Positions 1-8,520 of a DNA stretch of 64,000 nt are shown in pieces. Source of the stretch: Chloroflexota bacterium (GTDB taxonomy: Bacteria; Chloroflexota; Anaerolineae; Anaerolineales; Villigracilaceae). How positions within the stretch are numbered: the stretch's first letter is position 1; each line of letters begins with the position of its first letter. Made by a program: the position numbers and the translations under genes. The stretch spans positions 84,189-148,188 of the forward strand of contig JACRMH010000025.1 of the NCBI GenBank assembly GCA_016219545.1. Direction: 5' to 3'. The notes under the pieces are model-generated. The model was not told the origin of the DNA. It did not search any database and saw only the letters and a program-made list of their open reading frames with translations.

Positions 1-228
1 GGTGAAGTTTGTTGATTCCAGCTTTTCTACATGTACAACCAGCAGAATTCTCTCATTCCTAGACATCCCTATGCTTATTAGTCTCTCTTCATGATCTGAG
101 TGTAGATCATCGGAGTAAGTAATCAGGAACGGGTCATCAAATATTGTTTCACCTTCTTCAAAACTTACCTTGTGTTTTGCAAGGTTGATTTGGGCTTTCC
201 TCTTGTCCCAATCATATATTTGTTCCAT
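1..228 (-). CDS. brnT: BrnT-family toxin, 3' end cut off by the window edge
   Basis: I translated 76 codons by hand from the ATG at 228-226 with no stop before the window edge. The product begins MEQIYDWDKRKAQINLAKH and continues with VSFEEGETIFDDPF, EERLISIGMS and RILLVVHVE. This is the pattern of the BrnT ribonuclease toxins (about 90 residues): an aromatic/acidic start, KHKVSF-EEG, a DDP stretch and the beta strands I-G-S and LLVVH. The last 15-20 residues are missing. The BrnA antitoxin gene, normally directly downstream, would lie outside the window. A TATAAT box 6 bases before the ATG suggests a leaderless transcript. The family call rests on pattern recognition only. Confidence 0.75.
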   Translation of the reverse strand, partial: MEQIYDWDKRKAQINLAKHKVSFEEGETIFDDPFLITYSDDLHSDHEERLISIGMSRNERILLVVHVEKLESTNFT

Positions 229-234
229 AATTAA

Positions 235-240
235 ATTATA
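235..240 (-). promoter_or_regulatory. -10 box of the brnT gene (leaderless layout)
   Basis: On the minus strand a perfect TATAAT ends 6 bases before the brnT ATG. Transcription would therefore start at or within a base or two of the start codon. No good -35 hexamer is visible at 16-18 bases upstream, and no Shine-Dalgarno sequence is present. Confidence 0.5.
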
Positions 241-330
241 CCGCTCTTGATCTATTCATTATTGATATAGTCAGATGCCAAACATGTTGACCAATACACT
301 TTGACACCTGACACTGGAACACTAGACACT

Positions 331-1761
331 TTACTTAATGCCTGCCACCTTCAGTCCATCTTCCAAAATCGCTTTGACCTTATCGCCATGACGGGTCTCG
401 CAATAAACGCGGAGGATGGGTTCGGTGCCGGAGAAGCGGATCAACATCCAGCCGCCGTCTTCCAGTTTGAATTGGAAACCGTCCACAGTGACAAGCTCAG
501 TCACCTTCAAACCACCGAGGGTCTTGGGATTGTTGTCGCGGATAATTTGCTTGCGAATCTCAGGGTCACCGCTAAAGGGACTATCCACGCGGTCGTAGAA
601 ATATTCCCCGCCAACTTTGGCGAACAAGTCTTTCAGTAGTTCAGTGGGTTTCTTGCCGGTCTTGACCATGAAATCCAGCATGTATAAGCCGGCCAAGATC
701 CCATCGCGTTCAGGGACATTCCCGCGGAAGGCATAGCCGCCGGATTCTTCGCCGCCGATAAGGGCATTGGTCTCGGTCATCTTCGGCGCGACGAATTTGA
801 ATCCCACACCTGTTTCATGGACAGGGACTCCGTAGATCTCGCCGAGTTTATTGAGCATATTGGTAGTGGACAGTGTCTTCACAATGTCACCGCGTTCACC
901 GCGGACATCCAGCATGTAATAAGCCAGTAAGCCGAACACGCGTAATTGGTTGATGAATTTGCCATTTTCATCACCAATGCCGCAGCGGTCTGCATCGCCA
1001 TCCGTGATGAGGAGCACATCGGCTTTGTTGTCCACTGTCGCTTTCAGCCCCACATCAATATTCGGCTGGATCGGTTCAGGTCGCTTCATTTCGGGGAAGG
1101 ATGGATTGCGGGTGTTGTGGATTTCAATGACTCGCGTCTTGCCGCCCGCCAATAAGCGCGGGAACCAGCCTGCGCCATTGCCCCACATCGTATCCACCAT
1201 CACGGTCAGACCGGCATCTTTGATCGGCTGCAGGTCAATTAAACCGTCGCGGGTTAAGTGCTCAATGTAAGGAGTCGCCGCATCAAATTTGATAATCTCG
1301 CCAGCAGACTCAGCTTCCTTATAATCCTTGCGCTTCACATCTTTGATATCGTCAGGAATGGAAGTCTCGATCTGGATCAAACCTTCCGGGTCAATCGCTC
1401 CGCCCGTATCGTTGCGGACTTTGAATCCGTTATCCGTCGGAGGGTTGTGACTGGCCGTAATATTCACAGCGCCAGCAGCTTTCTTGTCCACCACTGCATA
1501 AGCAATGACCGGTGTCGGTGTTGCGCCATCAGTAAGATAAACCTTCAAACCATTGCCTGCCAAAACTTCTGAAACTGCCGCGGCAAAGTGTTCACTGCTA
1601 AAACGCTTATCGTGGCCGACAATAACGAACTGTCCCTTTTTGCCTTGTGACAACATGTAGGACGCAAATCCCTGCGCACAGCGGCGGACATTGTCAAAGG
1701 TGTAATCCTCCGCGATCACTCCGCGCCAGCCATCCGTACCAAATTTTATTTTTTGTGCCAT
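331..1761 (-). CDS. Phosphoglucomutase/phosphomannomutase (alpha-D-phosphohexomutase)
   Basis: This cytoplasmic 476-residue enzyme interconverts hexose 1- and 6-phosphates for glycogen and nucleotide-sugar metabolism. All four family landmarks are present in order: the catalytic phosphoserine loop TASHNP (about residue 104), the metal loop DGDADR (about 245), the sugar loop GEESGG (about 340) and the phosphate loop RFSGTEP (about 446). An in-frame ATG lies two codons upstream, but GGAG sits only 2 bases before it and 8 bases before the ATG at 1761, so I chose the latter. The length is normal. Substrate (glucose, mannose or both) cannot be read from the sequence. It stands alone on the minus strand. 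Confidence 0.93.
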   Translation of the reverse strand: MAQKIKFGTDGWRGVIAEDYTFDNVRRCAQGFASYMLSQGKKGQFVIVGHDKRFSSEHFAAAVSEVLAGNGLKVYLTDGATPTPVIAYAVVDKKAAGAVNITASHNPPTDNGFKVRNDTGGAIDPEGLIQIETSIPDDIKDVKRKDYKEAESAGEIIKFDAATPYIEHLTRDGLIDLQPIKDAGLTVMVDTMWGNGAGWFPRLLAGGKTRVIEIHNTRNPSFPEMKRPEPIQPNIDVGLKATVDNKADVLLITDGDADRCGIGDENGKFINQLRVFGLLAYYMLDVRGERGDIVKTLSTTNMLNKLGEIYGVPVHETGVGFKFVAPKMTETNALIGGEESGGYAFRGNVPERDGILAGLYMLDFMVKTGKKPTELLKDLFAKVGGEYFYDRVDSPFSGDPEIRKQIIRDNNPKTLGGLKVTELVTVDGFQFKLEDGGWMLIRFSGTEPILRVYCETRHGDKVKAILEDGLKVAGIK

Positions 1762-1804
1762 GATCATTTCTCCAAATCAAAATAGTTTGCAAATTATATA
1801 TTAA

Positions 1805-1901
1805 CTTGCCTTACTCACCCAATCATGATTCCCTGAGCGGAGCGACACTAGCGCCGCGCGCCAGTGCAGATGTCGCTCAGAACGACTCTGTGTAAGGCGA
1901 G
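1805..1901. repeat. Nested imperfect palindrome in the gap upstream of the hexomutase gene
   Basis: The outer arms CTTGCCTTAC (1805-1814) and GTAAGGCGAG (1892-1901) pair with one wobble. The inner arms GAGCGACA (1840-1847) and TGTCGCTC (1871-1878) pair perfectly. The motifs GATTCCCTGAG and CTCAGAACGA recur, in the other orientation, at 33021-33052. This looks like a dispersed palindromic intergenic element; it may also end transcription of the gene ending at 1916. Confidence 0.5.
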
Positions 1902-1915
1902 CTATTTAGAAAATA

Positions 1916-2965
1916 TTACGGTACCGCTGTCGGGGTGGCAGTCAAGTCAGGGACGAGGGTTGGTGTAAAAACAGGGGGAGGTGTCGGCGTAAAAGTAAAA
2001 GTGACCGTGATCGTGCCTACTGTGATCGTAGCTTCCGCGGGACTCTCCGGCAAACCCATCATCAACAATTGCCAGGCGATGTCCACATCGTCCACGGCAA
2101 TGACAGGAAAGGCTGGCAGGTTGCCGAGCGCAAGGTCAAGCCGCATGATGATCTGACTCAGCGAATCCACTTGATAAGCAGGGGCATCCACCAGCAATTC
2201 GGCGAGAATGTCGCGCGCAGCTTGCACGTCATCGCGCGCCAAGCCAAAATTACTTTGCGAAAGGAAAAGCCTCGCGCGCGCAATGGTTTCAATCGAGCGT
2301 GTCAACATCACTTCACGCTTCAACGCGATCAGCACGCTATTATTTTGTTTGGTCGCTTCCTGTTCAAGTGTTGCCTGCATTTCATCCAGCTTCGCAATAC
2401 TTGCAGTCTGCGCCTCGATCGTAGATTCAATCCCACTCACGCGCGTATTCATTTCATCCAATTGCGATTGCAAAGTAGCAATCTGATTTTCGAGTTGATT
2501 GATCTGGGATGTATTCCGTTGTATGGGTACGACAACATTATTGTTGATGAACGGCACGCCAAAATAAATCGCCGCGCCGATGCCAAGGAGCACCAAAGCC
2601 AAAGCGATCAACCGGAACAAGGCTCTCACAAAACTTAGGAAAGCCTGCCCCAGACGCGACCCGAAGGATGGTCCCTTCTCAACCGGCGATTCTTGTGCGG
2701 GACGACTCTTCTCAATCGGAGCAGGCGGCGCTTCTTCTGTGACCTGAATGATGGCATTGCTTTCTGACGGTTTTTCCCCCGCCTCAAAAGTGGACTGCAT
2801 CCGCGCCAGCAGGTTTTTGCCCATGCCTTTTACCTTCAAGCAATCGTCCACTGACTCAAACGGACGCGCAGAAATAATATTCTCCGCAATTGCGTTCGAG
2901 ATGCCGGGAGTTTTGGTTAGTGATTCAATTTCAGCGGTATTGAGGAAATTAAGGAAGTCGCTCAT
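1916..2965 (-). CDS. Helix-hairpin-helix, single-pass membrane, coiled-coil protein of unknown function
   Basis: The 349-residue product starts with two helix-hairpin-helix-like motifs (residues about 12-60, with TPGISNAIAENI and KGMGKNLLARM), then a polar linker, one transmembrane helix (about 114-140) and a long heptad-rich coiled coil (about 150-215). A second helical region follows, and the tail (about 318-349) is rich in Thr and Pro. The HhH part is predicted to be cytoplasmic and the coiled coil outside. HhH domains usually bind DNA or proteins non-specifically; nothing here gives a specific role. The start is set by GGAG 5 bases before ATG. A possible -10 (TACAAT) lies at 2988-2983 on the same strand. 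Confidence 0.8.
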   Translation of the reverse strand: MSDFLNFLNTAEIESLTKTPGISNAIAENIISARPFESVDDCLKVKGMGKNLLARMQSTFEAGEKPSESNAIIQVTEEAPPAPIEKSRPAQESPVEKGPSFGSRLGQAFLSFVRALFRLIALALVLLGIGAAIYFGVPFINNNVVVPIQRNTSQINQLENQIATLQSQLDEMNTRVSGIESTIEAQTASIAKLDEMQATLEQEATKQNNSVLIALKREVMLTRSIETIARARLFLSQSNFGLARDDVQAARDILAELLVDAPAYQVDSLSQIIMRLDLALGNLPAFPVIAVDDVDIAWQLLMMGLPESPAEATITVGTITVTFTFTPTPPPVFTPTLVPDLTATPTAVP

Positions 2966-3041
2966 GGTGTCTCCTGTATGTCATTGTACAACAAAATGTT
3001 TCAGATGCGAATCTGCGCATGAAATAGAATCAACTGTCAGT

Positions 3042-4283
3042 TTAAGGATGAGGCGCAGCCTGGTCATTGATAATCTCTGCGGGTTGAGAATCCCGAACCT
3101 TGAATTTAAACCACGCAATCGGCATCGAGATAATGTTTGCCGCAACCGCGAACCAGAACGGAGTGCGGGGCGAAAAGCGTTCCCACAATTGCGCGCCAAT
3201 CCACGGCATGGGCAGTGACAGGATTCCGAGCGAGGTGCCAAAGAAACCGAAGGCCATGCCGCGTTTGGATTCCGGTACGACTTTGGAGATGAGCGAATTA
3301 TAGGCGGGCATGAGGCTGCCCGAGCCAAGCCCGAAGAAACACATGGCAAGGATGAAGCCTGGGAATGTGCGGGCGTTCAATAAAGTAATGAGTCCCAATC
3401 CGTTCAGGGCAAACCCGGTGACAATGCCGGCGCGTTCGCTGAACTTATCCACCAGCGAACCCGCAAGCGGCGCGGCAATGATGGCTGTAACGCCAATAGC
3501 AGCATTGACAAAGCCGATCTGTTGAACGTTTAGTTTGCCAATGTCGGAAAGAAAGATCGGAAAGAGTTGACCGATGAGATTGTAAGAGGTGTCGCCCACA
3601 GCATCTGTCACCCAGATCCAGGTGAGGACACCGCCTGCAAAAAGCAATCCGAAAATGGCAATGAGTTGTTCCTTGAAACCGCTCAATGTTGGTTTGGACG
3701 CCACTTTGACGGGAGCAAAACGTTCATTGGTCGCCATCCAAACGCGGAGAATGGTGGCGGCCAGATAAAAGCCAAACGCCACGCGCATCATCAATTGAAA
3801 GCCGAAGCGATAGGCGAGAAATCCAGCCAGCGCAGGTCCGATGACCGTGACGGTTTGATAAATGCCCGAGGTCAACCCAAAGACTCGTCCGCGCGATTCT
3901 TCAGAAGATTGCTCTGAAATGTACGCGCCGAAACTGGGACCAACCACTGAGTTGGATACATATTCCACGCTCAGACCGATCAGCACCCATTGCCAGTTGG
4001 GCGCAAAGGCAAAGATGAGATAGCCAAAAACCGCAATCGAACTTCCCATGGCGATGACGCGCAAGCGCCCGATGGTGTCTGAAAGCCAGCCGCCGAAAAT
4101 TTGTAGCACCATTGGCACAAGAGACGCGAGAGTGAAGACCATACCCACTTGCGCTACGCTTGCACCGAGGTCAAGCATATAAAGGGATAACATACTATAT
4201 GCCATTTGCCCCGCAATATTAGCGAAGATCATGCCGGCCAGAAACCAGCGTAAATTAAGATTAATAATGGATTTGCCGCGCAT
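3042..4283 (-). CDS. Major facilitator superfamily transporter
   Basis: This is a 413-residue inner-membrane transporter with about 12 hydrophobic helices. The loop between helices 2 and 3 carries the MFS signature (GGWLSDTIGRLRVIAMG), with a second copy after helix 8 (GSLVDKFSERAGIV). The substrate cannot be inferred; the family is mostly drug, sugar or metabolite porters. The open frame extends 50 codons further upstream, but that part overlaps the divergent cysteine desulfurase gene and is polar. The ATG at 4283 begins directly before the first helix and lies 10 bases after a perfect TATAAT, so I start there. The gene is divergent from the cysteine desulfurase. Confidence 0.88.
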   Translation of the reverse strand: MRGKSIINLNLRWFLAGMIFANIAGQMAYSMLSLYMLDLGASVAQVGMVFTLASLVPMVLQIFGGWLSDTIGRLRVIAMGSSIAVFGYLIFAFAPNWQWVLIGLSVEYVSNSVVGPSFGAYISEQSSEESRGRVFGLTSGIYQTVTVIGPALAGFLAYRFGFQLMMRVAFGFYLAATILRVWMATNERFAPVKVASKPTLSGFKEQLIAIFGLLFAGGVLTWIWVTDAVGDTSYNLIGQLFPIFLSDIGKLNVQQIGFVNAAIGVTAIIAAPLAGSLVDKFSERAGIVTGFALNGLGLITLLNARTFPGFILAMCFFGLGSGSLMPAYNSLISKVVPESKRGMAFGFFGTSLGILSLPMPWIGAQLWERFSPRTPFWFAVAANIISMPIAWFKFKVRDSQPAEIINDQAAPHP

Positions 4284-4293
4284 AATGTGACTT

Positions 4294-4309
4294 ATTATAA
4301 AGGTATAAT
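4294..4309. promoter_or_regulatory. Divergent back-to-back -10 boxes for the MFS and cysteine desulfurase genes
   Basis: Only 33 bases separate the two start codons. A TATAAT on the plus strand (4304-4309) lies 7 bases before the desulfurase ATG, and a TATAAT on the minus strand (4299-4294) lies 10 bases before the MFS ATG. Both mRNAs would be leaderless or nearly so, and each promoter's -35 region lies inside or beside the opposite gene. No Shine-Dalgarno sequence precedes either ATG. Confidence 0.6.
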
Positions 4310-4316
4310 CCCGCCC

Positions 4317-5474
4317 ATGATCTACCTTGACTATGCCGCCACCACACCTGTTGACCAGCGCGTTATTGATGCGATGCTGCCTTATTTCCGCGAGAATTTT
4401 GGCAATCCCTCGTCCATTCATCGCTACGGACAAAAAGCCGAATCCGCAGTGGATGCGGCACGCGAGAAGGTCGCCGCCGTTCTACATTGCCGCGCGGACG
4501 AGATCATCTTCACCTCCTGCGGCTCTGAATCGGATAACCTCGCGCTGCGCGGTGCGGCAATGGCACGGCGAAATGATTCGGGTCGAAAATGGATCCTCAC
4601 CTCCAAGACTGAACATCACGCAGTCAGCAAGACCGCACAGCAACTTGAAAAAGAATATGGCTTCCAGCTTGAATGGCTGGATGTAAATGAATACGGCGAA
4701 GTCACATCTGAGGCATTGAAGAAAGCAGTTTGTGATGACACTGCCCTGGCATCTGTGATGTATGCGAATAACGAGATCGGAACGATCAACCCGATTGCTG
4801 AACTTGCGAAGATCGCGCATGACAACAACATCCTCTTCCACACAGATGCCGTGCAAGCCGCCGCATATCTGGATGTGAACGTGGAAAAACTCGGCGTGGA
4901 CTTAATGTCACTGGGCGGGCATAAATTCTACGGACCCAAAGGCGTCGGCGCGCTGTACGTCCGCAAAGGGACGAAGCTTCTCCCCCACCTCACCGGCGGC
5001 GGACAGGAATTCAGTCTCCGTGCAGGGACGCATAATGTGCCATACATCGTCGGCTTTGCCGAGGCGTTGCATCTTGCCGCTGAAGAACGCGATGCACGCA
5101 TGGGGCATGTCAAACCGTTGCGTGACCATATCATCGGTCAGGTTCTTGAAACGATCCCCGATTCCCGTTTGACCGGCCATCCCGAATCCCGCCTGCCCAA
5201 TCATGCCTCCTTTGTCTTCAAAGATGTGGATGGAAATCTTTTAATGCAAATGTTGGATGCGGCCGGTTTTGCCTGCTCCTCAGGTTCCGCCTGCAAAACG
5301 GGGAATCCCGAACCCAGCGAAGTGATCACTTCCCTCGGCTATTCCCGTGACTGGGCGCTTGGCTCTCTGCGGATCACGCTCGGCGTTGACTCATCTCCTG
5401 CGGATGTGGATGATTTTTTGAAGTCATTGCCTTTGTTGGTTGAAAAAGTACGGGGATTACGAGTCGCGAAATAA
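4317..5474 (+). CDS. Cysteine desulfurase (NifS/IscS type, PLP-dependent)
   Basis: The 385-residue enzyme removes sulfur from cysteine as a persulfide for Fe-S clusters, thiolated tRNA or cofactors. It begins MIYLDYAATTP, has the PLP lysine in GGHKFYGPKG (about residue 203), and carries the catalytic cysteine in SSGSACKTG, the loop of group I (IscS/NifS) enzymes. The start is the ATG at 4317, just after a TATAAT; an earlier in-frame ATG (4287) lies upstream of that box. No iscU, sufU or thiI neighbour is present. Enzymes of this family can also mobilise selenium, which is relevant because SelB and a probable selenoprotein are in the window, but that link is only inference. Confidence 0.93.
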   Translation: MIYLDYAATTPVDQRVIDAMLPYFRENFGNPSSIHRYGQKAESAVDAAREKVAAVLHCRADEIIFTSCGSESDNLALRGAAMARRNDSGRKWILTSKTEHHAVSKTAQQLEKEYGFQLEWLDVNEYGEVTSEALKKAVCDDTALASVMYANNEIGTINPIAELAKIAHDNNILFHTDAVQAAAYLDVNVEKLGVDLMSLGGHKFYGPKGVGALYVRKGTKLLPHLTGGGQEFSLRAGTHNVPYIVGFAEALHLAAEERDARMGHVKPLRDHIIGQVLETIPDSRLTGHPESRLPNHASFVFKDVDGNLLMQMLDAAGFACSSGSACKTGNPEPSEVITSLGYSRDWALGSLRITLGVDSSPADVDDFLKSLPLLVEKVRGLRVAK

Positions 5475-5479
5475 TCACA

Positions 5480-5881
5480 ATGAAATCCCTCGAAAACGAA
5501 TTCTCATTGGAATACGTCCGCGCCAGCGGACCCGGCGGACAGAACGTCAACAAAGTATCCACCGCCGTGCAATTGCGCTTTGACGTGACGAACTCGCCTT
5601 CCCTCACTGCGGATGTAAAGTCACGCCTTATCAAACTGGCCGGCAAACGCATGACAGACTCAGGCGTGCTGATCATCGAAGCCAGTAAATTCCGCACGCA
5701 GGAAAAGAACCGCGAAGATGCGATTACACGGTTGAATGAGTTGGTAAGGAAAGCAAGTGAAAAACCGAAGCTGCGTCACAAGACAAAGCCGACAAAGGCG
5801 TCGAAAGAAGAAAGATTGAAAGAGAAAAAGAAGCGGGGTGAAGTAAAAAAGATACGAAGAGACAGGCAGGGATTTGAATAA
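5480..5881 (+). CDS. arfB: Peptidyl-tRNA hydrolase ArfB (alternative ribosome-rescue factor)
   Basis: This 133-residue protein begins within 6 bases of the desulfurase stop and is probably co-transcribed with it. The GGQ catalytic motif lies at residues about 20-22 in the context RASGPGGQNVNKVSTAVQLRF, as in release factor domain 3. The C-terminal third is a long basic helix (KEERLKEKKKRGEVKKIRRDRQ region), the tail that ArfB/YaeJ inserts into the empty mRNA channel of stalled ribosomes. It lacks the codon-recognition domains of RF1/RF2, so it should hydrolyse peptidyl-tRNA on non-stop ribosomes. The length is typical. Confidence 0.92.
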   Translation: MKSLENEFSLEYVRASGPGGQNVNKVSTAVQLRFDVTNSPSLTADVKSRLIKLAGKRMTDSGVLIIEASKFRTQEKNREDAITRLNELVRKASEKPKLRHKTKPTKASKEERLKEKKKRGEVKKIRRDRQGFE

Positions 5882-5926
5882 TAACTAGTTTGAGACTTCC
5901 AAGTTTTGAAAGCTTCGGAAGTCTCT

Positions 5927-5932
5927 TATAAT
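5927..5932 (+). promoter_or_regulatory. -10 box of the DMT transporter gene
   Basis: TATAAT ends 9 bases before the ATG at 5942, so transcription would begin at or a few bases before the start codon. The gap between the box and the ATG has no Shine-Dalgarno sequence. Confidence 0.5.
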
Positions 5933-5941
5933 CGGGTGACC

Positions 5942-6820
5942 ATGTCAAAACATCACACACTCGCTGGGATATTCGCAGGGCTCGCCGCCGCATCTATTTG
6001 GGGCGGTATGTACGTCGTCAGCAAAATCGTGCTTGAAGTCATTCCCCCATTTTCATTGCTCACCATTCGTTACATTCTCGGTGCGCTGACTTTGGGAGTG
6101 GTAATCTATTTTCAAAAAAATAAAACCCCGATCGCGAAGGATTTTTTCTGGAAAAGTTTCTGGGTTGGTTTTGTGGGTTATGGAATTTCGCTCGCCTTCC
6201 AATTTATCGGCACAAAGCTTTCCACCGCATCCAACGGCTCCCTCGTCACTTCCGCCACGCCGGCCTTTGTTCTACTCTTCGCACCTTTCCTGCTCGGTGA
6301 ACGCACAACCACAAGGCGCATCATCGCATTGGCTGTCTCGTCGCTAGGTGTTATCGCTGTCATTGACCCGCGCAACGCCGAACTCTCGCCGACTTTATTT
6401 TGGGGCAATATGAGTCTGCTCGCGGCGGCGCTGACCTGGGCCCTTTATTCCGTCCTCGTCCGCAAAGTTTCAAAAAGCGGCGACCTGCTCACCTCCAGCG
6501 CGATCATGCTATTGGGCGGCTTGCCTTCCAGTTTATTGCTTGGATTTTGGGAAGTTAAAACCCAGGGCATTGGGACGATCACGCCCGGCATCATCGGCGG
6601 ATTATTATTTTTGGGGATCATCTCCACTGCAATCGCGATGTTTCTATGGAACTATGCCTTCGCTGAATTACCCGCCGCCGTCGCATCATTGACGTTCTTT
6701 GCCCAGCCGGTAGTGGGTACGCTTCTCGGATGGTTTTTCCTCGCCGAAAAAATTACCCCGCTCTTCCTGACAGGCGGGGTATTGATCAGTATTGGGATTT
6801 TGATCGCGACACGAGAATAG
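5942..6820 (+). CDS. EamA/DMT-family transporter (RhaT/YdcZ-like permease)
   Basis: The 292-residue membrane protein has two EamA repeats of five hydrophobic helices each. The first begins FAGLAAASIWGGMYVVSKIV and contains the GxxLS-x-F/SVLVTSATPAF pattern; the second begins MSLLAAALTWALYSVLVRK and ends FFAQPVVGTLLGWFFLAEK. DMT porters export amino acids, purines or other metabolites; the substrate is not predictable. The ATG at 5942 follows a TATAAT and starts the mature-looking N terminus; a more upstream ATG would place the promoter inside the gene. The stop abuts a strong bidirectional terminator shared with pyruvate kinase. Confidence 0.9.
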   Translation: MSKHHTLAGIFAGLAAASIWGGMYVVSKIVLEVIPPFSLLTIRYILGALTLGVVIYFQKNKTPIAKDFFWKSFWVGFVGYGISLAFQFIGTKLSTASNGSLVTSATPAFVLLFAPFLLGERTTTRRIIALAVSSLGVIAVIDPRNAELSPTLFWGNMSLLAAALTWALYSVLVRKVSKSGDLLTSSAIMLLGGLPSSLLLGFWEVKTQGIGTITPGIIGGLLFLGIISTAIAMFLWNYAFAELPAAVASLTFFAQPVVGTLLGWFFLAEKITPLFLTGGVLISIGILIATRE

Positions 6821-6857
6821 AAAAGTGACAGTCACCTTTAAGGTGACTGTCACTTTT
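6821..6857. terminator. Bidirectional intrinsic terminator between the DMT gene and pyruvate kinase
   Basis: A perfect inverted repeat with 18-base arms (AAAAGTGACAGTCACCTT and its complement) and a single central base fills the gap between two convergent genes. A-rich and T-rich ends give a U-tract in both directions. Confidence 0.9.
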
Positions 6858-6868
6858 TGATCTAAGAA

Positions 6869-8350
6869 TTATTTCTTCACATTACCTTCCGCCAATTTGC
6901 GCGCAAGATGAACCGTGGCATCCGTACCGACGGTGTGAAGCAAGGCCATGTTCGGCGGGCGTTGTGCTCCAACGGGGTAACCGCAGATCAGCACAACTTG
7001 TTGACCCGCCTTGATCCCTGAATTCAATAAAGCCGCATCCACATCTGAGATCATCTCATCCATTGTGTTGGCATATTTCGTAAGATAAGGCTGCACCCCC
7101 CATAAAAACGAAAGTTGATTATAGGTCTCCTGCACAGGCGTAAAAGCAAGGATACGTTTCCACGGGCGACCTTTGGAAATCAGCCAGGCAGAACGTCCCT
7201 GCATGGTAAACACCGCCACGGCGCGGACATCAGGATCTGTCGTCAAAGCATTCGCGGCGCGCGCCATCGAAGCCGCATCGGACGCACCCAAGCCTGCCTT
7301 GCCATCCTGACGACTGCCCCACTCTCGGAAATGTGCTTCAGCTTCCTTCACGATGCGTGACATCATCGCGACTGCTTCAATGGGGTAATCTCCTGATGCC
7401 GTTTCAGCGGAAAGCATGACCGCATCCGTACCGTCAAAGATCGCGTTCGCCACGTCAGAGGCTTCGGCGCGTGTCGGCAGTGGATTCTGGATCATGGACT
7501 CAAGCATTTGAGTGGCAGTGATCACAAGCTTGGCGCGCGCATTCGCAGATTTAATAATATGCTTTTGCAGAGAGGGCACGCGTTCCGGCGGAAGCTCCAC
7601 GCCGAGGTCGCCGCGCGCAACCATGACTCCGTCCACAACATCAAGGATGGCTTCAAGTTCATTCATGGCCTCGGGCTTTTCCAACTTCGCAATGAGAAGC
7701 GGCATGTGCTTGCCAACAGATAATTCCTCCAGCGCCGCGCGGACAGTTTTCACATCCTCGGCGCTACGGACAAATGAAATGGCAACCGCATCCACGCCTT
7801 GCGAGATGCCAAAGGCCAGGTCAGCTTTATCTTTTTCGGTGAAGCCCGCAATGCGAAGCTTAATGCCCGGTAAGTTAATTCCTTTATGCGACGATAGCGC
7901 GCCACCCACCAAAACCTTTGCATGGACAACACGTCCTTCAGCAGAAACAACTTCCAGCGCAAGGCGTCCGTCATCGAGCAGGAGCTTGTCACCCGTCTGG
8001 ACTGAATCGAACAATTCACGAAAGTCCACCGGGATGAGCTGATCATTTGTTTGTGGAGGCTCATCCTGTGTTGCATATAAACAAACCTGTTCACCCACTG
8101 AAAGTTGAATCGGCAAAAGCAATTTGCCGACCCTGATCTTCGGTCCCTGCAGATCCTGCAAAATGCCGACAGGTAATTTTAGCTTTTGGGAAACGGCGCG
8201 AATGGCAGCGACACGAGCCTGATGCTGTTCATGTGTGCCGTGTGAAAAATTCAAACGGGCAACGTTCATACCCGCTTTTACAAGCGACTCCAAAATTTGC
8301 TCTGAATCAGATGCGGGTCCAATGGTGGCAACGATCTTTGCTCTTCTCAT
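6869..8350 (-). CDS. pyk: Pyruvate kinase
   Basis: The 493-residue glycolytic enzyme converts phosphoenolpyruvate and ADP to pyruvate and ATP. The N terminus RRAKIVATIGPAS and the NFSHGTHEQH loop form the substrate site, the B domain follows, and the signature containing the proton-shuttling lysine and Mg ligand Glu is seen in LIAKLEKPEAMNELEAILDVVDGVMVARGDLGVE. The C-terminal allosteric domain (about residues 360-490) is present. The length is typical for bacteria. It is upstream of no obvious partner but lies next to the pyruvate-producing alanine dehydrogenase block, fitting a pyruvate node. A hairpin and a perfect palindrome separate it from the next gene upstream of its terminator. Confidence 0.96.
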   Translation of the reverse strand: MRRAKIVATIGPASDSEQILESLVKAGMNVARLNFSHGTHEQHQARVAAIRAVSQKLKLPVGILQDLQGPKIRVGKLLLPIQLSVGEQVCLYATQDEPPQTNDQLIPVDFRELFDSVQTGDKLLLDDGRLALEVVSAEGRVVHAKVLVGGALSSHKGINLPGIKLRIAGFTEKDKADLAFGISQGVDAVAISFVRSAEDVKTVRAALEELSVGKHMPLLIAKLEKPEAMNELEAILDVVDGVMVARGDLGVELPPERVPSLQKHIIKSANARAKLVITATQMLESMIQNPLPTRAEASDVANAIFDGTDAVMLSAETASGDYPIEAVAMMSRIVKEAEAHFREWGSRQDGKAGLGASDAASMARAANALTTDPDVRAVAVFTMQGRSAWLISKGRPWKRILAFTPVQETYNQLSFLWGVQPYLTKYANTMDEMISDVDAALLNSGIKAGQQVVLICGYPVGAQRPPNMALLHTVGTDATVHLARKLAEGNVKK

Positions 8351-8420
8351 GATATTTTGTTTTCCTTCTAATTGAGTTAAAGATAAAGTAATGTGTGTAT
8401 TATATAGCTATACAAGCATT

Positions 8421-8458
8421 AAATAAAAAGACCTTTAGGGTTTAAAAGACCTGAAGGT
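8421..8458 (-). terminator. Intrinsic terminator after the CoA-transferase gene
   Basis: On the minus strand ACCTTCAGG and CCTAAAGGT pair with one mismatch around a 10-base loop and are followed by CTTTTTATTT. It lies downstream of the gene that stops at 8521. The same ACCT(T/C)..AGGG motif forms the terminator at 10933-10968. Confidence 0.65.
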
Positions 8459-8471
8459 CGGGATGTAATTT

Positions 8472-8503
8472 ATGTAGGGACACGGCGCGCCGTGTCCCTA
8501 CAT
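8472..8503. repeat. Perfect 32-base palindrome (GTAGGGACACGG type)
   Basis: ATGTAGGGACACGGCG is followed directly by its exact reverse complement, with no spacer. It lies in the gap between two minus-strand genes. A related element with GTAGGGG arms is at 44058-44086. Such GTAGGG/CCCTAC palindromes behave like dispersed REP-like intergenic elements; no adjacent transposase is present. Confidence 0.7.
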
Positions 8504-8520
8504 GCAATGATGTGAAATGC

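Noticed and set aside
4284..4433. N-terminal extension of the MFS transporter to 4433
   Set aside because: The added 50 residues are polar and overlap the divergent cysteine desulfurase gene; a TATAAT lies just before the ATG at 4283.
8472..8503. The GTAGGG palindromes as CRISPR repeats
   Set aside because: They occur singly, with no regular spacers and no cas genes in the window.
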